A stretch of 64,000 nucleotides of DNA from Parvibaculum lavamentivorans DS-1 (GTDB taxonomy: Bacteria; Pseudomonadota; Alphaproteobacteria; Parvibaculales; Parvibaculaceae): the NCBI RefSeq assembly GCF_000017565.1, contig NC_009719.1, positions 1,736,001 to 1,800,000 on the forward strand. The letters are read 5' to 3'. The position numbers and the translations under genes are program-made. Shown here in pieces: positions 52,399 through 61,284 of the stretch. Each line of letters begins with the position of its first letter. The stretch's first letter is position 1. The notes below the pieces were generated by a model that made no database searches, was not told the DNA's origin, and worked only from the letters and a program-made list of their open reading frames with translations.

Positions 52399-53103
52399 AT
52401 GGGCTTCTTCGATCTGCCTACGCCGCTGTTTCGATTGCTGGACATGCCGCTCGCGCCGCTGCCGGTGGCAATTCGCCTTGTTCTTTGGGCGCTCGTCGCT
52501 TCGGCTTTGTCCATGTGGCTCTACAAGATCTTGTCGCCGCAAAAAAAGCTCGTCGCTACGGAAGCTGAAGCGCTTGCCGCCCGGCAGGAGCTCAATGCCT
52601 ATGATGGAGAGTTCGACGGGGCCTCGCCCCTCATCTCGCGCGTCTTTCGCACCGCCGGCAAGAGGCTATGGCTTGCCTTGCCCCCGGCGCTGGCGGCTTC
52701 GCTTCCTGTCCTCGCCCTTATCGTCTGGATTTCCAACGACTACGGATATCGCTTTCCGGCCGAAGGCGAAGATGTTTCGGCAGAAGCGCGGCCAAACGGC
52801 TTCGAAGCTGCGATGGTTGAACGGCGCGTCATTGTTCGCTCCTCGGAAGGCGACATCGTCTCGGATTTAGCGCTGCCGCGCCCAACGCCCGTTGTCGAGA
52901 AATATCGATGGTGGAACGTGCTGATCGGCAACCCCTCCGGCTATCTGCCGGATGACGGCCCTGTCGAGAGCGTCGAGCTTTCCATGCCGAAGGTAGAGGT
53001 CTTCTCCTTCGGTCCTTCATGGTTCCGGGGATGGGAGGTTCTCTTCTTCACCTTCGTTATCGCCTTCTCGCTCATCATCAAGAAAGTGGGGAAAATAGCA
53101 TGA
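52399..53103 (+). CDS. Three-helix membrane protein with insertase-like layout
   Basis: 234 residues. A helix at about 22-46 is followed by a charged helical stretch (SPQKKLVATEAEALAARQEL and FRTAGKRLW), a second helix at 90-111 and a long polar region, and a final helix at about 213-229 ends in a basic tail. One helix, a cytoplasmic helical hairpin, then two helices is the layout of EMC3/TMCO1 (DUF106) members of the Oxa1 superfamily. This is a topology argument only. Its stop overlaps the sulfotransferase ATG. Confidence 0.7.
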   Translation: MGFFDLPTPLFRLLDMPLAPLPVAIRLVLWALVASALSMWLYKILSPQKKLVATEAEALAARQELNAYDGEFDGASPLISRVFRTAGKRLWLALPPALAASLPVLALIVWISNDYGYRFPAEGEDVSAEARPNGFEAAMVERRVIVRSSEGDIVSDLALPRPTPVVEKYRWWNVLIGNPSGYLPDDGPVESVELSMPKVEVFSFGPSWFRGWEVLFFTFVIAFSLIIKKVGKIA

Positions 53104-54236
53104 CCATGGAATTCTCTTCCGCTCCGTCGCCGACCGACAAATTCATGGTCAGCCCGTGGATGGATGTAGTGGGCCGGCTTCTTTTCGAGCGGCCAAAGCT
53201 GATGCAGTCGCTTGCGAAATTCGAGACGAAACTGTTCGAGGACCGGTTCGACGATATTCCGGTCACGTCGCCGGTCTGGGTCAGCGGTCTCGCGCGGAGC
53301 GGCAGCACCGTGTTGCTGGAGCTGCTTGCGGAACACCCGCAGGTGGCGACGCAGCGTTACCGCGATTTCCCGCCGCTCTTCACGCCGATCCTCTGGAACA
53401 AGCTGGTCGACTATATGCCCTTCAAGGACGACAAGCCGGCGGAGCGAGCCCACAAGGACGGCATCTATGTCACCTCGGAAAGTCCCGAGGCATTCGAAGA
53501 GCCGATCTGGATGAATTTCTTTCCGCATCTGCACAAGCGCGTCTGGGACGAGACTTTTTCAGGTGATGACGGACATCCGGAATTTGAAGAGTTTCTTCGT
53601 GCTCATATTCGGAAGCTGCTCTTCGTGCGCGACGGTCAGCGCTATCTCGCCAAGGCAAATTACAATACGACGCGGCTCGAATACCTGCTGAAGATGTTTC
53701 CGGATGCGCGCTTCGTCGTTCCGGTGCGCGGACCGATCTGGCATATCGCGTCCTTGATGAAGCAGCACAAGCTGTTCGTTCAGGGAGAGGTCAATCATCC
53801 GGAAGCGCGTGCGCACCTGGCGCGGGCGGGGCACTTCGAGTTCGGTCTGGACCGGATGCCGATCAATTGCGGTAATGAAAGCGCCGCGGCGGAAATTGCC
53901 GGCCTTTGGGCTGAAGGCAAGGAGGCCGAAGGCTGGGCGCTGCAATGGGCGGAAGTTTACGGCTATCTCGCGGAGCGTTTCGAGGCCAATCCGGCGCTTG
54001 CCGAGGCGGCACTTGTCGTTCGCTACGAAGATCTTTGCGAAAAGCCGGACCTCGTCATGCAGCAGATCATCGAGCACTGCAGGCTCGACGCCTCACCGGA
54101 CATTGTCGAACGGGCCCGGTTGCGGCTCCATCCGCCGGAATATTACCGGCCCGAGTTCAGCCCGGAAGAACTCCATGCGATTCGAGGTCGCACGGCGAAT
54201 GTCGCGCACTATTTCGGCTACAAGGCCGCATCCTGA
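53100..54236 (+). CDS. PAPS-dependent sulfotransferase family protein
   Basis: 378 residues. The 5'-phosphosulfate loop is SGLARSGST (about 62-70) and the 3'-phosphate region is RFVVPVRGPIWHIASL. Helix LRAHIRKLLF and VRYEDLCEKPDLVMQQI complete the sulfotransferase fold. It would use PAPS to sulfate a lipid, sugar or small alcohol in the cytoplasm. ATGA overlap with the upstream membrane protein implies coupling, and the ASST-like gene lies in the same operon. Confidence 0.9.
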   Translation: MTMEFSSAPSPTDKFMVSPWMDVVGRLLFERPKLMQSLAKFETKLFEDRFDDIPVTSPVWVSGLARSGSTVLLELLAEHPQVATQRYRDFPPLFTPILWNKLVDYMPFKDDKPAERAHKDGIYVTSESPEAFEEPIWMNFFPHLHKRVWDETFSGDDGHPEFEEFLRAHIRKLLFVRDGQRYLAKANYNTTRLEYLLKMFPDARFVVPVRGPIWHIASLMKQHKLFVQGEVNHPEARAHLARAGHFEFGLDRMPINCGNESAAAEIAGLWAEGKEAEGWALQWAEVYGYLAERFEANPALAEAALVVRYEDLCEKPDLVMQQIIEHCRLDASPDIVERARLRLHPPEYYRPEFSPEELHAIRGRTANVAHYFGYKAAS

Positions 54237-54239
54237 CGA

Positions 54240-55079
54240 TCAGGAAATGCCGGTAAGCCCGCTATCGACCGCGAGCGTCTGGGCCGTCACATAGACACTT
54301 TCGTCCGAGACAAGGAAAAGCGCCGCATAGGCTATCTCCCAGCCGGTAGCCTGCCGGCCGAAAGGCACAGGCGTGCGCCCGCGCGAGGGGCGGCCCTGCG
54401 TCGCGACGCGCCCGAGCGGCGTGTCCACGAGGCCGGGCGCGACGATGTTGGCGCGAATGCCGCGCTTTGAGCCTTCAAGCGCCACATGGCGCATCAGGCC
54501 GCCAAGGGCTGCCTTGGATGCGTCATAGGCAGGCAGGCGCGAACCGGCGATCAGCCCGGCGATCGATGAAATGAAAACCACGGGCGAGCCGTCCGCAAGC
54601 TTCGGCAGCGCCGCCTTGCAGCAGAGCATCGGACCACGCAGATTGATGGCGAGAACCTTGTCCCAATCTTCGGGCGTCGCGCCTTCAAGGCCGAGCCCGC
54701 CGGCGCCGATGCCAACATTCAGCACCAGCCCGTCGATCTTGCCGAGCACCTTTTCGGCTTCCTGAAGCATCGCGGTGATGTCGTCAGGCTTCGATATGTC
54801 GGCCTTTATCGCGTGGCCCTTGCCGCCTTCCCCCACGATCTGTGCAACGGTTTCTTCGGCCGAGGGAAGGTTTATGTCGGCCACGGCGACTTCCGCGCCT
54901 TCGCGCGCGAAGAGAAGCGACATGGCGCGGCCATTGCCCACGGGGTCGGTCGCGGCATCGAGGACGCGCTGTCCGCCGCCTACCACGAGAATACTGCGGC
55001 CCTGAAGCCGTCCCCGGCCCGGCGCCCGGCCTTCCGATTCAGCTGGAAGGGGCCTGACATAGCCCTCTTTCGCGGTCAT
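54240..55079 (-). CDS. Short-chain dehydrogenase/reductase
   Basis: 279-residue SDR. The cofactor loop is atypical, VVGGGQRVLDAATDPVGNGRA, with an insertion before the usual GxG. NVGIGAGG replaces NNAG, the catalytic serine lies in ISSIAG and YDASKAAL has Tyr and Lys. D in VADINLP favours NAD. The start overlaps the stop of the carboxymuconolactone-decarboxylase-family gene. Likely oxidises an alcohol in the same pathway as its neighbours; substrate unknown. Confidence 0.88.
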   Translation of the reverse strand: MTAKEGYVRPLPAESEGRAPGRGRLQGRSILVVGGGQRVLDAATDPVGNGRAMSLLFAREGAEVAVADINLPSAEETVAQIVGEGGKGHAIKADISKPDDITAMLQEAEKVLGKIDGLVLNVGIGAGGLGLEGATPEDWDKVLAINLRGPMLCCKAALPKLADGSPVVFISSIAGLIAGSRLPAYDASKAALGGLMRHVALEGSKRGIRANIVAPGLVDTPLGRVATQGRPSRGRTPVPFGRQATGWEIAYAALFLVSDESVYVTAQTLAVDSGLTGIS

Positions 55080-55639
55080 GGCTTTTCCATGCTCCTTCTT
55101 ATTTCATCGAGCCCGCTGGTCGGAATGTCCTCGTCCTCGATTTCGATCTCGAAAGTTTCGAGGTAGCGGCAGACGAGAAGATAGATGCCGATCACGATAA
55201 CGAGTTCCTGCATGCCGGCATCGCCGAGATGTTCATGCGCGGTGACAAAAAGAGCGTCATCGGCCTTTACCTGCGCCACCTGGTTATCGGTGAAGGCAAG
55301 AACGGCGTTTTCGCTGCCGCTCAGGTAAGGCGAGGGCAGGCTGCCTGCCGCCGCCTCGATCCGCTCTGCGCTCATACCCAGCATGCGCGACACACGCTTG
55401 TGCTGGTGCACCTCGTAGCGAGAGCCGCAGAGGTGGCCGACGCGCAGGATCACCAGCTCGCGCAATTCCGGATCGAGTACGCCATCGTTCAGATAAGCGT
55501 TGATGAGCCGCATGAAGGCCGGAAAGGATGTGCCCGCGCCGGAGAGCATCCTGAAGATATTCAGCGGCGGCAGCGTTTCGCGCAGCGCCCGGTTCTCCGG
55601 CGGCAGGCCGGCCGGATCGGGATAGGGAATCCGCGCCAT
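55076..55639 (-). CDS. Carboxymuconolactone decarboxylase/AhpD-family protein
   Basis: 187-residue helical protein. ELVILRVGHLCGSRYEVHQHKRVSRMLG is the family core (blocks ELVILRVGHLC and YEVHQH). The second cysteine of the AhpD CxxC is replaced by tyrosine, so peroxidase-linked redox activity is unlikely. It is coupled to the SDR gene by ATGA, and a paralogue lies 3 nt upstream. A role in decarboxylation or isomerisation of a ring-cleavage product is possible. Confidence 0.87.
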   Translation of the reverse strand: MARIPYPDPAGLPPENRALRETLPPLNIFRMLSGAGTSFPAFMRLINAYLNDGVLDPELRELVILRVGHLCGSRYEVHQHKRVSRMLGMSAERIEAAAGSLPSPYLSGSENAVLAFTDNQVAQVKADDALFVTAHEHLGDAGMQELVIVIGIYLLVCRYLETFEIEIEDEDIPTSGLDEIRRSMEKP

Positions 55640-55642
55640 CGC

Positions 55643-56194
55643 TCAGTCCTGCATGCCGGGCAGTTTCACACCCGACTTATGTCCCGCCTCCTCGATATCG
55701 ACGTCGAAGGTTTCGAGGAAATAGCAGGCGGTCGTGTAAAAACCGATGGTGATGACGAGTTCCTGAAGCTGCTTGTAGCCGAGCTTTTCCGCGAGCGGGT
55801 TGAAGGTCGCATCGGAGGCGCGGGTGTTTTTCACCACGTCATCGGTGAAGCGCATCACCTCCCGTTGCGTCTCATCGAAAATCTTCGCGTCCGGGCCCTC
55901 ATGGATCGCCTTGATGAGCTCCTCGGACATGCCGAGCTTCCGCGAGATCGCCTCATGTTGGTAGACCTCGTAAGAGGCACCCTTCAGCACCCCTACGCGC
56001 ACGATGGCGATTTCCCGGAGAACGGGATCGAGTTCGCTGTGAATCAGGATCGCGTTTCCGAGTTTGATGAAGCCGTCGATCATGTCGCCCGAATGACCGA
56101 GCATCCGGAAGATGTTGAGGTTCGGCAGCTTTTCATAGACGTCCTTGGCGCGGCCTGTTGCCTTGGCGGTATCGAAATAGGGGATGCGGGCCAT
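55643..56194 (-). CDS. Carboxymuconolactone decarboxylase/AhpD-family protein, paralogue
   Basis: 183 residues, similar in plan to the next gene (ARIPYFDTAKA against ARIPYPDPAGL; LNIFRMLGHSG against LNIFRMLSGAG). The core reads REIAIVRVGVLKGASYEVYQHEAI, with no cysteine at all at the AhpD positions. The pair probably arose by tandem duplication and may form a hetero-oligomer. It starts the CMD-CMD-SDR unit. Confidence 0.86.
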   Translation of the reverse strand: MARIPYFDTAKATGRAKDVYEKLPNLNIFRMLGHSGDMIDGFIKLGNAILIHSELDPVLREIAIVRVGVLKGASYEVYQHEAISRKLGMSEELIKAIHEGPDAKIFDETQREVMRFTDDVVKNTRASDATFNPLAEKLGYKQLQELVITIGFYTTACYFLETFDVDIEEAGHKSGVKLPGMQD

Positions 56195-56415
56195 CTCTGT
56201 CGGTTCCTTCGCTGGCTGGCGTTTCTGGTTGCAGGCAGTCTAACCGGCGCGGACGCTGCGTCCAGCGCAAGGAAGCGGTCGCGGGATAATCGGGCCGGCG
56301 ATCAACAAAGCGTGGGCGCGCCCGGCTTTGCTTGCCCCGCCCGCAGGGCTGGCTAAACTCGGCCCCAATGAGAGCCGGCGCGGGGACAGCCGGGCGCAAC
56401 GGGAGGAAACGGAAA

Positions 56416-57987
56416 ATGGTGGATATCGCACAGGTTCGCTCGGTAGCCGACATCACGCGGGTATGGGGCTCGGGCGCGCCGGATGCCATCGCGCAGGTCT
56501 TCGAGGGGCGGGAAACGAGCTATGGCGAGCTGGACCGCCGCGCCAGCCAGGTCGCGCAGGCGCTGATCGCGGATGGCTGCAAGCCCGATGCCCGCATCGG
56601 TTTCATGGGCAAGGGGTCCGACCGCTATTTCGAAATGCTCTATGGCGCCTTCAAGGCGAAGGCCGTCGTCGTGGGCGTCAACTGGCGTCTCGCGCCGCCG
56701 GAGGTTGCCTATGTGCTGAATGACAGCCGTACCGAAATCCTGTTCGTCGGCGCTGAATTCTACGACATCGTGGAAAAGGTGCTGCCGGAGTGTCCGACGG
56801 TGCGCAAGGTGATCGCGCTTGATGGCGGCCGCAACGACTGGACCTCCTTCGACGATTGGCGCGATGCCGCGAAATCCGAAGATCCGATGCTGCCCGCCGA
56901 TCCCGACGATGACGTGATCCAGCTCTATACGAGCGGTACCACCGGCCATCCGAAAGGCGTGCAGCTTACAAATGCCAATTACATGTCGATCTTCGCCCAG
57001 GGCGGCGAGGCCGGCTGGGCAAATTGGGGCGAGGGCGAAGTTGCGCTGGTCTGCATGCCGCTGTTCCATGTCGCGGGCGTCAATATCGGCCTCATCGGCA
57101 ATATCCACGGCTGCAAGAACATCATTTTGAAGGATGTCGATCCGCAGGCGATCCTGAAGCTCATCGAGAGCGAGAAGATCAACATCGCCTTCATGGTGCC
57201 TGCCGTCATTCTCTTCCTCCTGCAGCAGCCCAACATGGCGACGACGGACGTTTCGTCGATCCGCCAGATCCTCTACGGCGCTTCGCCGATTGCCGAAGAC
57301 GTGCTGCGCCGGGCGCAGGATACGTTCAAGGGCGCCGACTTCGTGCAAGTCTACGGCCTCACCGAAACGGCGGGCGGCGCGACCAACCTGCCGCCGGAGG
57401 CGCATGATCCCGCCAAGGGCAAGCTCCGCTCCTGCGGCATCCCCAATCCCGGCATGGAAGTGCGCGTGGTGGACGACAAGGGCGCCGATGTGCCGACCGG
57501 CGAGGTCGGCGAAATCGTCATTCGCGGTGCTTCGATCATGAAGGGCTACTGGAACCGCGCCGACGCAACGAAGGATGCGATCCGCGACGGCTGGTTCTAT
57601 ACGGGCGACGCCGGCTTCTTCGACAATGACGGCTATCTCTTCATCCATGACCGGGTGAAGGACATGATCGTGTCGGGCGGTGAAAACATCTATCCCGCCG
57701 AAGTCGAGAATGCGCTTTTCGGCCATGCCGCCATTGCCGATGCCGCCGTCATCGGCGTGCCGGACGAGAAGTGGGGCGAAGCGGTAAAGGCCATCGTCGT
57801 TCTGAAGCCTGGCGAGCAAGCCACACCGGAAGAGATCATCGCCTTCGCGAAGACGCGTATCGCCAGCTACAAGGTGCCGAAATCGGTCGATTTCATCCAG
57901 GCGCTGCCGCGCAATCCGTCGGGAAAGATTCTCCGGCGCGAGCTGCGCGCACCGTTCTGGGAAGGCCGCGCGCGCATGGTCAACTGA
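56416..57987 (+). CDS. AMP-dependent acyl-CoA ligase (medium/long-chain)
   Basis: 523 residues. IQLYTSGTTGHPKGVQL is the ATP loop, followed by VYGLTETAGG, GWFYTGDAGFFDNDGYLFIHDRVKDMIVSGGENIYPAEVE (blocks) and the catalytic lysine in PRNPSGKILRREL. All motifs are intact. The class is that of fatty-acyl-CoA ligases of medium to long chain. The start ATG 56416 follows GGGAGGAAAC; a longer frame from 56332 is non-conserved. A strong hairpin separates it from the next ligase. Confidence 0.92.
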   Translation: MVDIAQVRSVADITRVWGSGAPDAIAQVFEGRETSYGELDRRASQVAQALIADGCKPDARIGFMGKGSDRYFEMLYGAFKAKAVVVGVNWRLAPPEVAYVLNDSRTEILFVGAEFYDIVEKVLPECPTVRKVIALDGGRNDWTSFDDWRDAAKSEDPMLPADPDDDVIQLYTSGTTGHPKGVQLTNANYMSIFAQGGEAGWANWGEGEVALVCMPLFHVAGVNIGLIGNIHGCKNIILKDVDPQAILKLIESEKINIAFMVPAVILFLLQQPNMATTDVSSIRQILYGASPIAEDVLRRAQDTFKGADFVQVYGLTETAGGATNLPPEAHDPAKGKLRSCGIPNPGMEVRVVDDKGADVPTGEVGEIVIRGASIMKGYWNRADATKDAIRDGWFYTGDAGFFDNDGYLFIHDRVKDMIVSGGENIYPAEVENALFGHAAIADAAVIGVPDEKWGEAVKAIVVLKPGEQATPEEIIAFAKTRIASYKVPKSVDFIQALPRNPSGKILRRELRAPFWEGRARMVN

Positions 57988-58020
57988 CCTGCGCCACTGG
58001 CCGGCAAAATTGAAAAACAA

Positions 58021-58047
58021 GGGCCGCGCGCCATGAACGCGCGGCCC
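58021..58047 (-). terminator. Strong hairpin between two ligase genes
   Basis: GGGCCGCGCG-CCATGAA-CGCGCGGCCC, perfect 10-bp GC-only stem. T-rich sequence (TTGTTTTTC) follows it on the minus strand only, so as an intrinsic terminator it would stop antisense transcription. Confidence 0.5.
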
Positions 58048-58076
58048 GCCGCCATATCGCAACCGGAGGACGTCCC

Positions 58077-59933
58077 ATGAGCCTTGCAGAAGACACGCGC
58101 GCGCCCGCGCCTTTCAAGCCGCTGAAACAGAAGCCGCCGAAAATAACCGTGCGGCGCGAGACGGACGGTACGGTTTATATCTCCTCGGATCATCCGCTGC
58201 CCGAGATGAAGCGCAGCGTCGTGCATATTCTGGAAGAGCGCGCGGGCATGCATCCCGAGCGTAAATTCATCGGTGAGCGCGGCGCGGATGGTGCGTGGGG
58301 CTTCATCACTTACGGCGAAGCGAATGCGAAAGCAGATGCCGTTGCGACCGGGCTGCTGGCGCGCGGGCTCGATGCCGATACGCCGCTGATGATCCTGTCG
58401 GGCAATTCGCTCGCTCATGCCGTCATGGCACTCGGCGCGATGAAGGCGGGCGTGCCCGTTGCGCCCATCAGTGTTCCCTATTCGCTGATGAGCTCGGATT
58501 TTTCCAAGCTCCGTCATGTCGTGTCGCTCGCGCGCCCGCGGATGATCTTTGCCGATCATGGCGATCTCTTTGCCCGTGCGCTCGCCGCCGTCGGCGAAGG
58601 TGCCGAAATCGTCACCTGCACCGGCAGCATCGAAGGCGCGACCTCCTATGCCGATCTCGTTGCCACGCCCGTCAGTGCCGATGTTCGCGCCTCGATGGAC
58701 CGCATCGGCCATGACACGGTGGCGAAATATCTTTTCACCTCCGGTTCCACCGGCATGCCGAAAGGCGTCCTCCAGACGCATCGCATGATGATGACGCAGC
58801 TTGCCGCCGCCGAGGCGCTCCGGAGCGAAGAGCCCGATCCGGACGAGATCCCGCAAAGCCTCGAATGGATGCCGTGGAACCACATCTCCGCCGGCAATAT
58901 CGGCTTCAACGGCAATATGAACGCCGGGGGCACGGTCTATCTCGATGCGGGTAAGCCCGTCCCCGGCATGTTCGAGCAGACGATCAAGAACCTGCGCGAC
59001 GTTTCTCCTCGCGTCTTCGGCTCCGCGCCCATTGCTTTCGCGATGCTCGCCGATGCGATGGAGCGTGACCCGGAACTCCGCGCCAACTTCTTTCGCAATC
59101 TCGAATATATGGGCTATGGCGGCGCAACGCTGTCGAGCGACATCTATGACCGGATGCAGGCGCTTGCCGTCGCAGAGACCGGCCATCGCATTCCACTCAC
59201 CACCATGTATGGCGCGACGGAGACGCAGGGCATCACCGTTGTCCATTGGGTGACGGAGCGCGTCGGTCTTGTCGGCCTTCCCGTCCCCGGCATCACGCTG
59301 AAGCTCGTGCCGAACGGCGCGAAGATGGAAGTGCGCGTCAAGGGTGGCACCGTAACGCCCGGCTATCTCAACGATCCGAAAAAGACGGCGGAAGTTTTCG
59401 ATGAGGAAGGGTTCTACAGTCTCGGCGATGCCGCGAAATTCCTCGACGAACAGAAGCCAGAACTCGGCCTCGTTTTCGACGGGCGCGTGACGGAAGACTT
59501 CAAGCTCTCGTCGGGCACCTGGGTGTCGACTGGTACGCTGCGGGCCGACGTCGTCGCCGCCTGCTCGCCGCTCGTCCAGGACGCCGTCGTCTGCGGTCTG
59601 GACCGGGCCTATATCGCGCTTCTCGCCTGGCCGAATATCGCCGCCGCCCGCAAGATAGCGGGGTTCGCCGATGATGCGGCACCGGAAGAAGTCGTCACGC
59701 ATCCCAAGGTCGCCACTTATCTCCGCGAGGCGCTTTCCCGTCACAACAAGGCTGGCGGCGGCTCTTCGACCCGCATTGCGCGCATTCATCTCATGCTGGA
59801 ACCGCCTTCCATCGACGGTCATGAAATCACCGACAAGGGCTATGTGAACCAGGCGGCAACAGCGTCGCGCCGCGCGCATCTGGTCGAGCGGCTTTATGAA
59901 GAGCCTGCCGCCGCCGATGTGATCGTGGTGTGA
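58077..59933 (+). CDS. Feruloyl-CoA synthase-like AMP-dependent ligase
   Basis: 618 residues. The N-terminal DGTVYISSDHPLPEMKRSVVH is the pattern of feruloyl-CoA synthase (Fcs) type enzymes, with YLFTSGSTGMPKGVLQTH as ATP loop, MYGATETQGI, SLGDAAKFLD and GLVFDGRVTEDFKLSSGTWV (blocks). The C-terminal catalytic lysine falls in EITDKGYVNQ. It activates an aromatic or bulky acid to its CoA ester. It ends next to a DUF924 gene. Confidence 0.88.
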   Translation: MSLAEDTRAPAPFKPLKQKPPKITVRRETDGTVYISSDHPLPEMKRSVVHILEERAGMHPERKFIGERGADGAWGFITYGEANAKADAVATGLLARGLDADTPLMILSGNSLAHAVMALGAMKAGVPVAPISVPYSLMSSDFSKLRHVVSLARPRMIFADHGDLFARALAAVGEGAEIVTCTGSIEGATSYADLVATPVSADVRASMDRIGHDTVAKYLFTSGSTGMPKGVLQTHRMMMTQLAAAEALRSEEPDPDEIPQSLEWMPWNHISAGNIGFNGNMNAGGTVYLDAGKPVPGMFEQTIKNLRDVSPRVFGSAPIAFAMLADAMERDPELRANFFRNLEYMGYGGATLSSDIYDRMQALAVAETGHRIPLTTMYGATETQGITVVHWVTERVGLVGLPVPGITLKLVPNGAKMEVRVKGGTVTPGYLNDPKKTAEVFDEEGFYSLGDAAKFLDEQKPELGLVFDGRVTEDFKLSSGTWVSTGTLRADVVAACSPLVQDAVVCGLDRAYIALLAWPNIAAARKIAGFADDAAPEEVVTHPKVATYLREALSRHNKAGGGSSTRIARIHLMLEPPSIDGHEITDKGYVNQAATASRRAHLVERLYEEPAAADVIVV

Positions 59934-59935
59934 CG

Positions 59936-60484
59936 ATGGAGAGCGTTCGGCCTCGCGATGTTCTCGATTTCTGGTTCGGCGCGGGGCCGGAAAAGTGGTT
60001 CAAGAAGAGCGATGCCTTCGATGCCGATATCAAGCGCCGCTTCGGCGAGGCGCATCGCGCCGCCGCCGAAGGGCGTTTCGATGACTGGATGGGCAATGCG
60101 CAAGGGGCGCTTGCGCTCATCATTCTGCTCGACCAGTTCTCCCGCAATCTCTACCGCGGGGATCACCGCGCCTTCCTGCAGGACCCGAAGGCGCTTTCGC
60201 TCGCCGATGAAGCGGTACGCCGCCGTTTCGATGTCGAAACGCCGGTCACCGTGCGCAAATGGTTCTACATGCCCTACATGCATGCCGAAGATCTCGCGGC
60301 GCAGGAGCGCGGCCTCGTCTATTTCGCCGAACGTCTCGACGATCCCGAGACGATGAAGTTTGCCGTCGAGCATCGCGACATCATCCATCGCTTCGGCCGC
60401 TTCCCCCACCGCAACGCCGTGCTCGGCCGGGTCACGACGCCTGAGGAGCAATCCTTCCTCGATGAAGGCGGCTTCGCCGGCTGA
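59936..60484 (+). CDS. DUF924 family protein
   Basis: 182 residues. RDVLDFWFGAGPEKWFKKS, GALALIILLDQFSRNLYRG, RKWFYMPYMHAED and HRDIIHRFGRFPHRNAVLGR are the complete DUF924 signature. The family is all-helical and TPR-like with unknown function. A GTG at 59930 overlapping the ligase stop is an alternative start. Likely co-transcribed with the ligase. Confidence 0.9.
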   Translation: MESVRPRDVLDFWFGAGPEKWFKKSDAFDADIKRRFGEAHRAAAEGRFDDWMGNAQGALALIILLDQFSRNLYRGDHRAFLQDPKALSLADEAVRRRFDVETPVTVRKWFYMPYMHAEDLAAQERGLVYFAERLDDPETMKFAVEHRDIIHRFGRFPHRNAVLGRVTTPEEQSFLDEGGFAG

Positions 60485-60555
60485 TGTTTTTGCCCTTGGT
60501 TCTCTTTCTGAACTGACCATATATCTTCCAGCTCAACCAGCGGAAGGCTTTCACT

Positions 60556-61284
60556 ATGGCGGCAACGGCAATCGTGGCGGGGGTTGGCCCGCACAAGGGG
60601 CTTGGCGCGGTGCTCTCTCACAGGGCGGCGGGCGAGGGGCTTCACGTTTTTGTGGCGGGCCGCACGCTTGAAAAGCTGGAAGCGGTCGCCGAGGCGATAC
60701 GGGCGGAAGGCGGCGCGGCCACTGCCATCATCTGCGACGTCACGGACGAAGCGCAGGTGATCGACCTCTGGAACTGCGCGGAGGAGACGGGCCCCGTCGC
60801 GCTGGCCATCTACAATGCGGGCAACAACACCCCCGGCAAGATTTCCGGCATGACGGCCGAGTATTTCGAACGCAGCTGGCGCGTCTGCACCTATGGCGCC
60901 TTCCTCTTCGCGCGTGAGGCGTCGGACCACATGGCGCCGCGCGGCGAGGGTACGCTCCTCTTCACGGGCGCTTCCTCCAGCATGCGGGGCAAGGAAGGCT
61001 TTGCCGCCTTCTCCGCCGCCAAGGGCGGGCTTCGCACCTTCGCCCAGAGTGCTGCCAAGGAATTCGGCCCCCTCGGCCTCCATGTCGGCCATGTCGTCAT
61101 AGATGGCGGCATCTCGGGCGAGAAGCTTCATACGATGGTGCCGCAATATGCCGCCCAGCGGGAACAGGAGGGCCGGCTCATCGATCTCGACGGCATCGCC
61201 GATGTCTATATCCAGCTCCACCGCCAGAAGCGCTCGGCCTGGAGCTTCGAGGTCGATATCCGCACCCATGCCGAGCCCTGGTAG
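60556..61284 (+). CDS. SDR-family protein with Tyr-to-Phe active-site change
   Basis: 242 residues. The cofactor loop is GVGPHKGLGA, with NAGNN, serine 140 in TGASSS, and VVIDGGI near the end. The catalytic YxxxK reads FSAAK (F152, K156), so the usual proton donor is missing. A subgroup of SDRs with the VxHVVIDG ending shares this Phe, so this is probably an inherited trait rather than decay. The activity may differ from standard reduction. Confidence 0.84.
   Translation: MAATAIVAGVGPHKGLGAVLSHRAAGEGLHVFVAGRTLEKLEAVAEAIRAEGGAATAIICDVTDEAQVIDLWNCAEETGPVALAIYNAGNNTPGKISGMTAEYFERSWRVCTYGAFLFAREASDHMAPRGEGTLLFTGASSSMRGKEGFAAFSAAKGGLRTFAQSAAKEFGPLGLHVGHVVIDGGISGEKLHTMVPQYAAQREQEGRLIDLDGIADVYIQLHRQKRSAWSFEVDIRTHAEPW

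Noticed and set aside
57867-59879. 670-codon minus-strand frame antisense to the Fcs-like ligase
   Set aside because: The plus-strand gene has all ligase motifs; the antisense frame has none and is typical of GC-rich shadow coding.
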